A stretch of DNA of 64,000 nt from Pantoea sp. (GCF_028283705.1 NZ_JAPWKD010000002.1:248001-312000); one strand, 5' to 3'. Numbered from the stretch's first letter, positions 44,046-54,042 are shown. Notes: a model not told the origin generated them from the sequence alone. Program-made: numbers and translations.

Positions 44046-45941
44046 TTAGAGTTTAAAGCTATGCACCACCTGCTCCAGTTGCACGCTCTGTTCTTCCATC
44101 GCACGCGCCGCAGCGGAAACCTGTTCAACCAACGCGGCATTTTGCTGGGTGCTGCCATCAAGCTGGGTAATAGCGACGTTAACCTGATCGATGCCCAGGC
44201 TTTGCTCGCGGCTGGCAGACATGATTTCAGCCATCAGGGTGGTCACGCTGCTGACGCCCTGCATCAGTTCATCCATGGTCTGCCCGGCCTGTTCCACCAG
44301 CTGGCTGCCGGTATCGATATTGGCGACTGATTCCTCAATTAGCTTTTTAATCTCACGCGCCGAGTTCGCCGAGCGTTGCGCCAGATTGCGCACTTCCGAT
44401 GCCACCACGGCGAAACCACGTCCCTGCTCTCCAGCGCGCGCAGCCTCCACCGCAGCGTTCAGCGCAAGGATATTGGTCTGGAAAGCGATGCTGTCAATGA
44501 CGCTAATGATATCCACCACTTTGCGCGAGGAGTGGTGAATCTCGCCCATGGTACTTACCACCTGACGCACCACGTCGGTACCGCGTGCCGCCACCTGCGA
44601 GGCCCCATCAGCCAGCTGATTGGCATGGGTGGCATTATCGGCGTTCTGACGTACCGTACCGGTTAACTCTTCCATCGAGGCAGCCGTTTCAACTATCGAG
44701 CTAGCCTGCGATTCGGTACGCGCGGAGAGATCCGCATTGCCACTGGCAATCTCGCGCGAAGCCGCGGTGATGGCCAGCGCACTGTCGCCCACCTGGCGCA
44801 TCAGTCCCTGCAAATAGGCGATAAACTGGTTGAAACTCTGCGCTACCGCGTTGAATTCCGGGCTGTTGCTGGCCGGCAAACGCTGGGTCAGATCGGCCCC
44901 CCCGGTTGATAACGCTTCGATATTGCGGTTCAGCAGGCTGAGGCGCTTCATCATGGCGCGCACAAAACCGAGCAGCACCAGCAGCAGGATCACCGCCAGC
45001 GGGATTTGCACCAGACCAAGGCGCGTCAACATGCTATGGGTTTGAGCATCCAGCAGGCTCGACGGAACATCACTGGCCAGATACCAGGGGCTGCCAGGAA
45101 TCGCTTGCAGGAACAGGGTATGTTCTCCGTCATCACCTTTGTAGCTGGCCTGGGTCGGCTGCGCCCCCGCTTGCGCCAGTAAGGTTTTCAGGGTCGCTGC
45201 CAGCGGCAGTTGAGTGTCTGCCAGATTTTCCAGTTTTGGCGTCCCCTCTACCAGCGCGGCATTACCCACTACTTTGCCATCAGCCTCGACGATCAGCACG
45301 CGCCCCTGGATTGCTTCGCCCATTTGCTTCGCCAGCTGGTTGAAAAAGCCGAGAGTGACGTCAATGGTTGCGACGCCCCAGGCCGTGCCATTGCGATAAA
45401 TCGCCATCGCACAGTTGGTACGCGGCTGCGGGCTGGCTGCATCCTGGTAGGCTTTCGCCCAGGCGCACTGCCCTTTGGCCGCAGCCATGCCATCTTTGTA
45501 CCACGGCTGCTCCCAGTATTTATCGGCAGCATCGGAGTTCCAGTAGGTATTCACCTGCAGCTGATTACTGGCGTTGCGCGCAAAGAACGAGCTGTCTTTT
45601 TCTTTGGCGGGATCGCGGCGATTGGGTAACGGCCAGATGCCGCCGCCAAACACGTTGCTATCCTGATATTGGTTCACCAGCGCGGGCAGCAGCGTATCAA
45701 TGCTGGCGCTGTCCATCACTCCGGCTGCTTCGGTAATGGCGCGTTGCTGCGCCTGTACGCGGTTCATCTGCTCAACGATGCGTCCGGCCAGGCCGTCCAC
45801 TTCGTAACGTACCAGTCGGCTCTCATTGTGCGTGAGTTGCGGCGCAATAAACTGGTTGATCACCATCACGGTGACCAGCATCAGGACAACGAAAAACGCG
45901 ATGAGGGTCGCGGTGAAACGTGATTGTGTGGTTTTTAACAT
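44046..45941 (-). CDS. Methyl-accepting chemotaxis protein with dCACHE sensor
   Basis: 631 residues: TM1 at about 10-30, a large periplasmic double-CACHE-like domain ([46 protein letters not shown]), TM2 at about 297-318, HAMP, and a cytosolic signalling hairpin (tip around [51 protein letters not shown]). It ends in VHSFKL without a CheR/CheB NWETF tether. The ligand is unknown; dCACHE sensors often bind amino acids. A strong sigma-28 promoter match lies upstream. Confidence 0.93.
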   Translation of the reverse strand: MLKTTQSRFTATLIAFFVVLMLVTVMVINQFIAPQLTHNESRLVRYEVDGLAGRIVEQMNRVQAQQRAITEAAGVMDSASIDTLLPALVNQYQDSNVFGGGIWPLPNRRDPAKEKDSSFFARNASNQLQVNTYWNSDAADKYWEQPWYKDGMAAAKGQCAWAKAYQDAASPQPRTNCAMAIYRNGTAWGVATIDVTLGFFNQLAKQMGEAIQGRVLIVEADGKVVGNAALVEGTPKLENLADTQLPLAATLKTLLAQAGAQPTQASYKGDDGEHTLFLQAIPGSPWYLASDVPSSLLDAQTHSMLTRLGLVQIPLAVILLLVLLGFVRAMMKRLSLLNRNIEALSTGGADLTQRLPASNSPEFNAVAQSFNQFIAYLQGLMRQVGDSALAITAASREIASGNADLSARTESQASSIVETAASMEELTGTVRQNADNATHANQLADGASQVAARGTDVVRQVVSTMGEIHHSSRKVVDIISVIDSIAFQTNILALNAAVEAARAGEQGRGFAVVASEVRNLAQRSANSAREIKKLIEESVANIDTGSQLVEQAGQTMDELMQGVSSVTTLMAEIMSASREQSLGIDQVNVAITQLDGSTQQNAALVEQVSAAARAMEEQSVQLEQVVHSFKL

Positions 45942-45983
45942 TGGAGTGCCCTTACCCTGGAGTGGCGAGATGCCTGATCCGGG

Positions 45984-46010
45984 TTAACGGCTTGTTAAGA
46001 AGGAACTTGA
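45984..46010 (-). promoter_or_regulatory. Sigma-28 (FliA) promoter of the chemoreceptor gene
   Basis: On the minus strand: TCAAGTTC, 11 bases, GCCGTTAA, against the consensus TAAAGTTT-N11-GCCGATAA (6/8 and 7/8). It is 43 bases before the ATG at 45941. Confidence 0.7.
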
Positions 46011-46111
46011 GGTGCGCGCGATCACAAAGCAATAAAATAGTTGATGCGGGTAATGATCCAGCGGCGCGACGTCTCACGCCGTCAAAGAGGAAGGGGCAAA
46101 ACTTGTGGTAT

Positions 46112-46993
46112 TCAGGCATTCAGCTGCTGAACGTCACTCTCGCTCAGGCCAGTGAATTTCATGATGGTTGCAACGTCTATTTTGTCCAAAAGCATGCGCT
46201 GAGCCACCTGCAATTTACCCTCCAGGAGTCCTTCCTGACGCCCTTCCTGACGCCATTGCTGTTCAACAGTCATAATCTGTTCCTTTAACTGAGGTTTGGT
46301 TTGTATCAATGTCGCAACGAGCTTTTCCCGATCATCGGTGTCTCCATGCCGTAGAATATAGTAGATCACGTCGATAGAGAGATCATCATCGTAATCTACC
46401 GACAATAGCGTGGCTATCGGGTCAATGTTTTCCAGTATGTCGCGCAGACGAATGATCTTATGTGCCATCTCCAGCCGCGCCACGGCGCGGTGCGCCATGA
46501 TCTCCTCATCCGGAATTACCGTGACATCAATCAATGGGAAGGGATGGCAGTAAATCTGCTCAGCCAGTTCCTGGTTGCGGAATGAAGCCAGCCAGTTCAT
46601 AGAGTAAGGATAGGGACTGGTTTTTCCCTGATAGAACAGCATTGGCACCACAATCGGTAATTCGTTATGGCCTTCATCAAGATGGCGCTGCATGGCAGCA
46701 ATAGCGTAGCGCATCATGCGTAAGGTCATATGTTTATCAGGGGAACTTTGGTGCTCAATCAGCGTATAGATATACCCATCACCACAGTCAGTTTTCATTG
46801 AAAGTAAAACATCGGAATAAAAAGCGCTGAGATCCCGTTCAATAAACGTGGTTGGTATCAGTTGCAACGTATCCAGGTCGCAGTGGCAGCGTATTGTTGA
46901 CGGCAGGTGAATTTCCAGGAACTGCCTGGCAAGAGGGAGCTGACTCATAAATTTTTTGAACAGGGCATCGTGCGGTGTCACTGTGGCGCTCAT
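46112..46993 (-). CDS. Rpn family recombination-promoting nuclease (copy 2)
   Basis: 293 residues, close paralogue of the protein at 19193: identical architecture, catalytic-type Asp in YSDVLLS, EHQS. The QEGR linker is shorter (RQEGRQEGLLEG). Ends in IDVATIMKFTGLSESDVQQLNA. The upstream 130 bases also match those of copy 1, so a unit including the leader was duplicated. Both copies lie on the minus strand, 27 kb apart. ATG 46993. Role: DNA endonuclease family, biological purpose unknown. Confidence 0.88.
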   Translation of the reverse strand: MSATVTPHDALFKKFMSQLPLARQFLEIHLPSTIRCHCDLDTLQLIPTTFIERDLSAFYSDVLLSMKTDCGDGYIYTLIEHQSSPDKHMTLRMMRYAIAAMQRHLDEGHNELPIVVPMLFYQGKTSPYPYSMNWLASFRNQELAEQIYCHPFPLIDVTVIPDEEIMAHRAVARLEMAHKIIRLRDILENIDPIATLLSVDYDDDLSIDVIYYILRHGDTDDREKLVATLIQTKPQLKEQIMTVEQQWRQEGRQEGLLEGKLQVAQRMLLDKIDVATIMKFTGLSESDVQQLNA

Positions 46994-47167
46994 GAAAACT
47001 ACCGGCCAGGTTAATGGGAAAGCCCTGACGCTACCATAGAGGCTATATCACTGATATCTAAGGAATGAAATTATCAGGAGGATTTAAGATATTCAGAATA
47101 ACGTGATAAAACCATCAGCTTTAAACCCTCTCCATCTGCTCTGGCTACGTAAGTTATCTGTGCCTGA

Positions 47168-47185
47168 TGGGGGCTCTCGCCCCCA
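47168..47185 (-). terminator. Hairpin after the SUFU-domain gene
   Basis: TGGGGGC-TCTC-GCCCCCA, a 7-bp GC-rich stem eight bases past the stop at 47194. No T-run follows, so it is a weak or 3'-protecting structure. Confidence 0.45.
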
Positions 47186-47193
47186 GACGGTAG

Positions 47194-48312
47194 CTACCTG
47201 ACACGCGGGGAAGGTTCTACCACTTCCTGACGAGGGCGAAAAACGTGGTCATTCCCTTCAGCCAGCAGGCGTTGCACCAGCTGCTGGCCGCCGCGTTCGT
47301 CGGCTTGTGCGAACTGGCGCTCAGCCTCGGTAATCGGCGTGGACCACAGTAAATTCACCCGATCGCCTTCGCGCTTTGGCAGACGGAACTGCGCGGGTTC
47401 CGGGGCCAGTCCATTTGCCAGCAGGAAACTTTCAAACCCCACCGGGGCCACTTCCGACGCCAGCGTATGCCCTTCTCCCAGCCAGGTCAGGCGCGCCCAC
47501 GGCAGATGGGCAAACTCCGCCAGCGCGCTAGCCATCTGCACCGCGTTGGCTTCGTCCATCACTTCGCCGTCCACCGCCATCGCCAGTTCGATCCGCCGAT
47601 ACTGCGGGGCCAGCTCATCAAACAGGTAATCCACCTGCGGCATCGGACGGATGCACATCCCCAGGGTGAGAAAATACCAGACGCCCTGATGCCAGTGCTG
47701 CGAAATCGCCATCGGCGGCCAGTTGCCCTGATCGATGGCGTAATACTTCACTGACTCGCCAAATTGCGCCTGATAGCACTGCATCAGCTCACGCTGCACC
47801 GCATCCCACTGATGGCCGTCGTGCCAGTCTCGCCAGAAATGACGCTGTTGTTCTGCGCGCGCGTAGTAATCATTGGTTGATGCGGAACCGAGCGGTGCCG
47901 TCAGGCGATTGGCTTTGATGCAACCTGCCGAGAAGCTGACCTGTTTGTCCTGATACAGACTCCAGCCGGGGATCACCGCCAGCAGCTGGCCGTAATACCA
48001 CAGCGCCGCACCCTCATCGCCCGGCTCCCATATCACCTGTAAACCCGCCGGATCGAGCATCGGCTCGGCTTCCAGCGTGCGGCAATACTCAGCGCTGAGC
48101 AGCGGCGCGATACCCTGCTCCATCGCAGCACGATCTTCACTGGCTGGTGCGGGCAGCAGGTTGCGTAGCCAGCACCCGCGCACCGCATATTGGCTGCGGA
48201 ACAGGTCACTCGGCCAGATGTAAAAATAGGCCGTGCGCGCGTCCTGCTCGACGATGGCCGTTAATGTGTGTTGCTGATTAGGCACCTCAGCAATCAGAGG
48301 TTGGTGTGTCAT
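47194..48312 (-). CDS. Suppressor-of-fused (SUFU) domain protein
   Basis: 372 residues with no signal peptide or membrane helix. The second half resembles the SUFU domain: VWYFLTLGMCIRPMP, RRIELAMAVDGEV, LAEFAHLPWARLTWLGEGHTL and ESFLLA. The N-terminal half (AYFYIWPSDLFRSQYAVRGCWLRNLLPAP, WEPGDEGAALWYYGQLLAVIPGWS) is conserved-looking but I do not recognise a family. Bacterial SUFU-like proteins are often immunity proteins of polymorphic toxins, but no toxin gene is adjacent. Transcribed alone. Confidence 0.72.
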   Translation of the reverse strand: MTHQPLIAEVPNQQHTLTAIVEQDARTAYFYIWPSDLFRSQYAVRGCWLRNLLPAPASEDRAAMEQGIAPLLSAEYCRTLEAEPMLDPAGLQVIWEPGDEGAALWYYGQLLAVIPGWSLYQDKQVSFSAGCIKANRLTAPLGSASTNDYYARAEQQRHFWRDWHDGHQWDAVQRELMQCYQAQFGESVKYYAIDQGNWPPMAISQHWHQGVWYFLTLGMCIRPMPQVDYLFDELAPQYRRIELAMAVDGEVMDEANAVQMASALAEFAHLPWARLTWLGEGHTLASEVAPVGFESFLLANGLAPEPAQFRLPKREGDRVNLLWSTPITEAERQFAQADERGGQQLVQRLLAEGNDHVFRPRQEVVEPSPRVR

Positions 48313-48537
48313 AACGCCTCAACAATGCCTGGAGGGATCCATTTCCCCCGAGAATAGAGCAGGATCGGCACTCGCGCCATGTGACACAAGGGTAAAACTC
48401 TCAAAGTGATGCCGGGAAAGGTTGAGGATTGTTGATGTTTCGCTACGGGCATCGCACTCAGACATCAAATTATTTCGCGATTCATTTACTGCTGCGCATG
48501 CTATTGTCGCCCCATTCGCATCAAAGGAGTCGCCGTT

Positions 48538-48831
48538 ATGGTGCTGCAAAATCTGGATTTGAACCTGCGTGATGTGGTGATTTTCGCCCTGCTGGTATGG
48601 TTGTTTATCCGCTACACCTGGGTGATGTCAGCGCTGACGTTGATCGTTGGCGGCATTGCCTTGCTGGTGATCCTGCCTGCCGATCTTTACTACAGCCTGA
48701 TACCGCTGGCGCTGATCGGCTTCGGGCTGGGCATGTTGATCCACCACTATCAGTTGCGGCAGTTAACCCTGCGCCGCGAAGCCAGAACGCCACGTACTTA
48801 CACCAAAACCGGAGATGGGTTTCATCCGTGA
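48538..48831 (+). CDS. Small inner-membrane protein of unknown function
   Basis: 97 residues with two to three hydrophobic stretches (VVIFALLVWLFIRYTWVMSALTLIVGGIALLVILPADLYYSLIPLALIGFGLGMLI is split by short loops), then a basic tail (RREARTPRTYTKTGDGFHP). ATG 48538 follows AAGGAGTCG. A sigma-70-like element (TTTACT/TATTGT) is upstream. It converges on the DUF2236 gene with a four-base gap. I do not recognise a named family. Confidence 0.75.
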   Translation: MVLQNLDLNLRDVVIFALLVWLFIRYTWVMSALTLIVGGIALLVILPADLYYSLIPLALIGFGLGMLIHHYQLRQLTLRREARTPRTYTKTGDGFHP

Positions 48832-48835
48832 TGAA

Positions 48836-49699
48836 TCAGCGGCCCATACGTTTCATGGCGCGCGCATAAGCTCCACGCTGGATGGACCAGCGCAACAACC
48901 CGGCAATCAGATGAATTTGTCCATCCACCAGCCGTTGCTGCACAGGAGTGATGGTTAGGCCTGCTTGCTGCTGCGCCCAGTCGGGCAGCAGACCCGTCCC
49001 CGCTTTCAGCATCACCTTCATCACCGGTTTCGCCTGCCAGCTGGGTGCTGGCGCGTTCATCAGCAGTTGCGTTACTTCACGTGTGCGTTCATCGCACACC
49101 AGCTGTGGACGCATCGCCTGCAAATAGTCTTCCACCGCCGCGACACTTTGCGGCACCTGCTCTGCCCCCAGAGATTCAGCAATCAGCGCCGCTTCCTGAT
49201 AATAACGATCCTGCTCCGCCAGGCTGAGATGGGGATTTTTGTAGCGCAGGTGGGCAGCAAGGAAGCGGCTGGTTTCCGCCACGTGCACCCAGGTCAGCAA
49301 CTGCGGGTCGCTGGCGGCATACGGATGTCCGGCATTATCAACGCCAGTCACGCGCAGATGAATCCGTTTGACGCGTTCAATCAGCGTATGGGCATCCTGC
49401 CGGTTACCAAAGGTGGTGACGGCGATAAACTGACTGGTGCGTCGTAGCCGCCCCATCATGTCTTCGCGGAAGTTGGAGTGATCCCATACACCGGCCAGCG
49501 CCGCCGGATGTAGCATCTGCAACAGTAAGGCACTGATGCCGCCGCACATCATGGATGCAAAATCACCGTGCACACGCCAGATAACGCTGTCTGGCCCGAA
49601 CAGGCCCGGGTCGCCTGGTGGTTGCGAGATGTCGAATTCATTGAGCGAGAGGCCATTCAGGCGAAAGACTTGTTGTTCGATGCGGTTGCGGATGTTCAT
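48836..49699 (-). CDS. DUF2236/MpaB-like oxygenase family protein
   Basis: 287 residues. The family signature is seen as SVIWRVHGDFASMMCGGISALLLQMLHPAALAGVWDHSNFREDMMGRLRRTSQF and later TWVHVAETSRFL. This family (ER-bound oxygenase MpaB/latex-clearing-protein-like) has a heme-oxygenase-type fold, with His residues in LHP and WVH as metal ligands. Physiological substrate in enterobacteria is unknown. ATG 49699. Flanked on its 5' side by a paired REP-like element. Confidence 0.82.
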   Translation of the reverse strand: MNIRNRIEQQVFRLNGLSLNEFDISQPPGDPGLFGPDSVIWRVHGDFASMMCGGISALLLQMLHPAALAGVWDHSNFREDMMGRLRRTSQFIAVTTFGNRQDAHTLIERVKRIHLRVTGVDNAGHPYAASDPQLLTWVHVAETSRFLAAHLRYKNPHLSLAEQDRYYQEAALIAESLGAEQVPQSVAAVEDYLQAMRPQLVCDERTREVTQLLMNAPAPSWQAKPVMKVMLKAGTGLLPDWAQQQAGLTITPVQQRLVDGQIHLIAGLLRWSIQRGAYARAMKRMGR

Positions 49700-49724
49700 G
49701 TTTTTGTGGTTGTACAGTGGATAA

Positions 49725-49798
49725 CCAGGTCAGCATGAATGCTGCCCCTACGAACGCATAAGCATAACATCGCAGGGGCGGCATTTATGTCAACCTGG
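49725..49798. repeat. Paired REP-like element, GTAGGGGC type
   Basis: CCAGGTCAGCAT-GA-ATGCTGCCCCTACG and, after 18 bases, its inverted partner CGCAGGGGCGGCATTTATGTCAACCTGG. The two arms match with a few mismatches and each has an inner hairpin. Located between the DUF2236 gene start and the bglX stop. Confidence 0.75.
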
Positions 49799-49815
49799 TG
49801 CGGAACAACAGCTAA

Positions 49816-52113
49816 TCAGAGATAATCGAAACTTGCGTCCTGGGTGCGCACCGAATCCAGCCCAATCATCACATTGAACTTACCTGGCTCTGCCACCTGC
49901 TGCATTTTTTGATTCCAGAACTTCAGCGCATCCACATCAATCTTAAAGCTCACCGTCTGCGATTCACCCGCCTTCAGCATGATGCGTTTAAAACCGCGTA
50001 GCTCCTCAACCGGGCGGCTGATGCTGGCAACCGGATCGTTAAGATACATCTGCACCACAGTGGCACCGTCGCGCTTGCCGGTGTTGGTTACCGTCACGCT
50101 GGCTTCTACCGATCCGTTACGCGGCATGGTTTTCGCGGACATTTTCACCGGCGAGACGCTAAAAGTGGTGTAGCTCTGACCATAGCCAAATGGATAAAGC
50201 GGCCCATTGATGGCATCGTAGTAATGCGAGGTATATTTGTTTGGCTTCTCGAAGTTATACGGGCGACCCGTCGGCAGATGGTTGTAATAAATCGGGATCT
50301 GCCCCACTGAACGGGGGAAGGAAACCGGCAGCTTACCGGATGGGTTGTAGTCGCCAAACAGCACATCGGAAATCGCGTTACCGCCTTCCGTGCCGCTAAA
50401 CCAGGTTTCCAGCATCGCATCCGCCTGGCGATCTTCGTTCACCACATTAAGCGGACGGCCGTTCATCAGCACAATCACCAGCGGTTTGCCGGTGGCTTTC
50501 AGCGCCGCCAGCAATTTCTGCTGGCTTTCCGGTATCACCAGATCGCTCCGGCTGGAGGCTTCGTGCGCCATACCCTGCGCCTCACCAACCGCCGCTACCA
50601 CCACATCGGCCTTCTTCGCGATAGCGACGGCTTCATCGATCATCTGCTGTGGACTACGTGGATCGACGGTCACCGCTTTTTCATACAAATTCAGGAAGTT
50701 CTGAATGCCTTTGTTATCGGTGATATTCGCCCCTTTGGTGTATAGCAGCGTGCCTTTGCCAGCCATCGCGTTGCGCATGCCCTGCAACAGGGTGATGGAT
50801 TGACTGGCGACCCCGGCTGCGGACCAGCTGCCCATAATGTCACGCTGGCTATCGGCCAGCGGGCCGACCAGCGCCACCGTGGCATTGCGCTTCAGTGGCA
50901 GCGTCTCATGCCAGTTCTTCAGCAGGACGATACTCTTGCGCGCCACGTCACGCGCTTCAGCACGGTGTAACCGGCTTTCGGCGTTGGTATCCTGCGGATC
51001 GCTGCCTTTTGGCCCGAGATGGCTGTAGGGATCGTTAAACAGCCCCATATCGTATTTGACGTTCAGCACATGGCGCACCGCATCATCAATTTCCTCCATG
51101 CTCACGACACCGCGTTTCACCAGCCCCGGCAAATATTTGCTGTAATATTCATCGCTCATACTCATATCGATGCCGGATTTCAGCGCAATGCGCACCGCGT
51201 CCTGCGGATCGCTGGCTACACCATGTTTGATCAGCTCTTTGATCGCGCCATGATCGCTGATGGTGATGCCTTTGAATTTCCACTCGCCACGCAGCAGATC
51301 TTTTAACAGCCAGCTATCTGCCGTCGCCGGGGTACCGTTAATTGAGTTGAGCGCCACCATCACACCACCGCTGCCCGCATCCAGCGAGGCTTTATACGGC
51401 GGCATATAATCCTGGAACATGCGCTGCGGGCTCATATCCACGGTGTTGTAATCACGCCCCCCTTCCACTGCGCCATACAGGGCGAAATGTTTTACGCTGG
51501 TCATGATCGAGTAGCGATCCGCCGGGCTTTTGCCCTGCATCGCTTTCACCAGGGTGCTGCCCATTTGTGAGGTCAGAAAGGTGTCTTCACCAAAGCCTTC
51601 GGAGACGCGCCCCCAGCGCGGTTCACGACTGACATCCACCATCGGTGCCCAGGTCATGTTCAGACCATCATCGGCCGCTTCATAGGCAGAAACCCGTCCG
51701 ACTTCCGCCACCGCATCCAGATCCCAGCTTGATGCCAGCCCCAGCGGAATCGGGAACACAGTGCGCTGACCGTGTACCACGTCATAAGCAAAGAATAAGG
51801 GAATTTTCAGGCGGCTGAGCTGCATCACCTGATCCTGCATGGCGCGAATATCCGGACGCGTCACGGTATTGAAAATCGCCCCGACCTGCCCGTGCTGAAT
51901 CATGTCACGGATGGCTTCTTTTGGGTTATCCGGCCCCACGCTGATTAAACGCAGCTGACCAATTTTTTCATCCAGCGTCATCTTGCCGAGCAGTTGGTTA
52001 ACGAAGGCGTCACGCGCCTGTTCCGTCATCGGATGGTTACCAAACATGTCGTCCGCCAGCGCGGGTTGAATGGCGAGGGATACAGCGAGGCTAATAGAGC
52101 AAATCCATTTCAT
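49816..52113 (-). CDS. bglX: Periplasmic beta-glucosidase BglX
   Basis: 765-residue GH3 enzyme, as in E. coli (765). From ATG 52113 it has a signal peptide (KWICSISLAVSLAIQPALA). (beta/alpha)8 domain with KHFALYGAVEGGRDYN and the nucleophile Asp in TISDHGAIKELIKHG; then the C-terminal alpha/beta sandwich and a fibronectin-like domain (VEASVTVTNTGKRDGATVVQMY). Hydrolyses beta-glucosides in the periplasm. Divergent from dld, as in E. coli. Confidence 0.95.
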   Translation of the reverse strand: MKWICSISLAVSLAIQPALADDMFGNHPMTEQARDAFVNQLLGKMTLDEKIGQLRLISVGPDNPKEAIRDMIQHGQVGAIFNTVTRPDIRAMQDQVMQLSRLKIPLFFAYDVVHGQRTVFPIPLGLASSWDLDAVAEVGRVSAYEAADDGLNMTWAPMVDVSREPRWGRVSEGFGEDTFLTSQMGSTLVKAMQGKSPADRYSIMTSVKHFALYGAVEGGRDYNTVDMSPQRMFQDYMPPYKASLDAGSGGVMVALNSINGTPATADSWLLKDLLRGEWKFKGITISDHGAIKELIKHGVASDPQDAVRIALKSGIDMSMSDEYYSKYLPGLVKRGVVSMEEIDDAVRHVLNVKYDMGLFNDPYSHLGPKGSDPQDTNAESRLHRAEARDVARKSIVLLKNWHETLPLKRNATVALVGPLADSQRDIMGSWSAAGVASQSITLLQGMRNAMAGKGTLLYTKGANITDNKGIQNFLNLYEKAVTVDPRSPQQMIDEAVAIAKKADVVVAAVGEAQGMAHEASSRSDLVIPESQQKLLAALKATGKPLVIVLMNGRPLNVVNEDRQADAMLETWFSGTEGGNAISDVLFGDYNPSGKLPVSFPRSVGQIPIYYNHLPTGRPYNFEKPNKYTSHYYDAINGPLYPFGYGQSYTTFSVSPVKMSAKTMPRNGSVEASVTVTNTGKRDGATVVQMYLNDPVASISRPVEELRGFKRIMLKAGESQTVSFKIDVDALKFWNQKMQQVAEPGKFNVMIGLDSVRTQDASFDYL

Positions 52114-52270
52114 CAGGTCAGGTTCTCTTAAGTGACTGCGCAATATAAAAATAGCCAAGGAAGTGTGCCATAAGATGAGGATAGCAGGTAGCCACCGATG
52201 TCACATCGCCACCGCTTCGCCCCAGGCGTGCTACAGTATTTTTCGCAACGTTAATGACAAGGATAAGCCA

Positions 52271-53974
52271 ATGACCCTCTCTGATTCGAACCTGCTGGGT
52301 GAGCTGCGCCGCCTGGTCGGCTCTGCACAACTGCTGACCGACGCCGAACAAACGGCGCGCTACCGCAAAGGCTTTCGCTCTGGCGAGGGTGAAGCGCTGG
52401 CGGTGGTGTTCCCTGGTACACTGCTGGAGTTATGGCGGGTATTGCAGGCGCTGGTGGCGGCCGATGCCGTCATTCTGATGCAGGCCGCCAATACCGGGCT
52501 GACGGAAGGTTCGACGCCAAACGGTAACGATTATGAGCGTCCGGTGGTGATCATCAGCACGCTACGCCTGGACAAGCTGCAATTGATTGAAAGCGGCAAA
52601 CAGATCCTGGCGTTCCCCGGCAGTACCCTGTATCAGCTGGAGAAAGCGCTTAAACCGCTGGGACGTGAGCCTCACTCGGTCATTGGTTCCTCCTGCATTG
52701 GCGCGTCGGTGATGGGAGGGATCTGCAACAATTCCGGTGGCTCCCTGATTAAACGCGGTCCGGCTTACAGCGAGATGGCGCTGTATGCGCAGATTGATGC
52801 CGAAGGAAAGCTGCATCTGGTGAATCATCTGGGTATCGAACTCGGTCATTCGCCGGAAGAGATGCTGGGACGCCTGGATGACGATCGCTGGCAGCAAAGT
52901 GATGTTATCTGGGACGATCGCCACGCATCGGATCATGAATATGCCGATCGCGTACGCGATATCCACGCCGATACCCCGGCACGTTTCAATGCCGATGCAC
53001 GTCGCCTGTTTGAAGCCTCTGGCTGTGCCGGCAAGCTGGCGGTGTTTGCCGTGCGTCTCGATACCTTCACCAGCGAACCGAAACAGCAGGTGTTCTATAT
53101 CGGCAGTAACGATCCCGCTGAACTGGGGGAAATTCGCCGTCATATCCTCGAGAATTTCCACAACTTACCGGTGGCCGGGGAATATATGCATCGCGATATT
53201 TTTGATATCGCCGAAGTGTATGGCAAAGATACCTTCCTGATGATCGACCGGCTTGGTACCGACAAGATGCCGCTGTTTTTCACCCTCAAGGGACGCCTTG
53301 ATGCCTGGCTGGCGAAGCGTAACTGGATCAAGCCGCACTTTACCGATCGCCTGTTGCAGCGCCTGAGTACCCTCTTCCCAGCCCATCTGCCGAAACGTCT
53401 GAAACAGTATCGCGACAGGTATGAACATCATCTGATGCTGAAAATGTCCGGCGATGGCGTGGCCGAGGCGCAGGAATATCTGCACGACTTTTTCCGTGAA
53501 GGTGGCGGGGAGTTTTTTGCCTGCGATGCCAAAGAAGGCGCGCATGCGTTTCTGCATCGTTTTGCCGCCGCCGGTGCCGCCGTGCGGTATCACGCGGTCC
53601 ATGCGGAGGAAGTGGAAGATATTCTGGCGCTGGATATTGCGCTGCGCCGTAATGACCACGACTGGTTTGAGCGTCTGCCACCGGAATTCGATAACGATCT
53701 GAGCCATCGTCTCTACTACGGTCACTTTTTCTGTCACGTATTCCACCAGGATTACATCGTGAAGAAAGGCGTGGATGCCCATGCGCTGAAGGAGAAAATG
53801 CTGGCGATTCTCAACCAGCGTGGCGCGGAATACCCGGCGGAGCATAACGTCGGGCATTTGTATGCCGCGAAGCCGCAGCTCCAGGCGTTCTATCGCCGCC
53901 TGGACCCCACCAACAGTTTTAATCCGGGGATTGGCAAAACCAGTAAGCAGAAAGGCTGGGCAGTGAAGGTGTAG
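52271..53974 (+). CDS. dld: Quinone-dependent D-lactate dehydrogenase
   Basis: 567 residues (E. coli Dld 571). FAD-binding PCMH domain with AANTGLTEGSTPNGNDYERPVVIIS, GSSCIGASVMGGICNNSGG, and the C-terminal domain with the membrane-binding region rich in Lys/Arg and the ending LDPTNSFNPGIGKTSK. Oxidises D-lactate to pyruvate and passes electrons to the quinone pool at the inner membrane. ATG 52271 after AAGGAT; the upstream open frame lacks homology. Followed by two REP-like hairpins. Confidence 0.95.
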   Translation: MTLSDSNLLGELRRLVGSAQLLTDAEQTARYRKGFRSGEGEALAVVFPGTLLELWRVLQALVAADAVILMQAANTGLTEGSTPNGNDYERPVVIISTLRLDKLQLIESGKQILAFPGSTLYQLEKALKPLGREPHSVIGSSCIGASVMGGICNNSGGSLIKRGPAYSEMALYAQIDAEGKLHLVNHLGIELGHSPEEMLGRLDDDRWQQSDVIWDDRHASDHEYADRVRDIHADTPARFNADARRLFEASGCAGKLAVFAVRLDTFTSEPKQQVFYIGSNDPAELGEIRRHILENFHNLPVAGEYMHRDIFDIAEVYGKDTFLMIDRLGTDKMPLFFTLKGRLDAWLAKRNWIKPHFTDRLLQRLSTLFPAHLPKRLKQYRDRYEHHLMLKMSGDGVAEAQEYLHDFFREGGGEFFACDAKEGAHAFLHRFAAAGAAVRYHAVHAEEVEDILALDIALRRNDHDWFERLPPEFDNDLSHRLYYGHFFCHVFHQDYIVKKGVDAHALKEKMLAILNQRGAEYPAEHNVGHLYAAKPQLQAFYRRLDPTNSFNPGIGKTSKQKGWAVKV

Positions 53975-53984
53975 AGAGACAAGC

Positions 53985-54008
53985 GGTGGCCATAAATGGC
54001 CACCCTAC
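53985..54008. repeat. REP-like palindrome, GGTGGCC type
   Basis: GGTGGCCAT-AA-ATGGCCACC followed by CTAC, 10 bases after the dld stop. Same plan as the other family members. Confidence 0.8.
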
Positions 54009-54018
54009 GGGATTGTAA

Positions 54019-54038
54019 GGTCGGGATTCATCCCGACC
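54019..54038. repeat. REP-like palindrome, GGTCGGGAT type
   Basis: GGTCGGGAT-TC-ATCCCGACC, ten bases from the previous copy but with an unrelated stem sequence. It lies just before the convergent stop at 54043, so the pair may terminate both genes. Confidence 0.8.
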
Positions 54039-54042
54039 AGGG

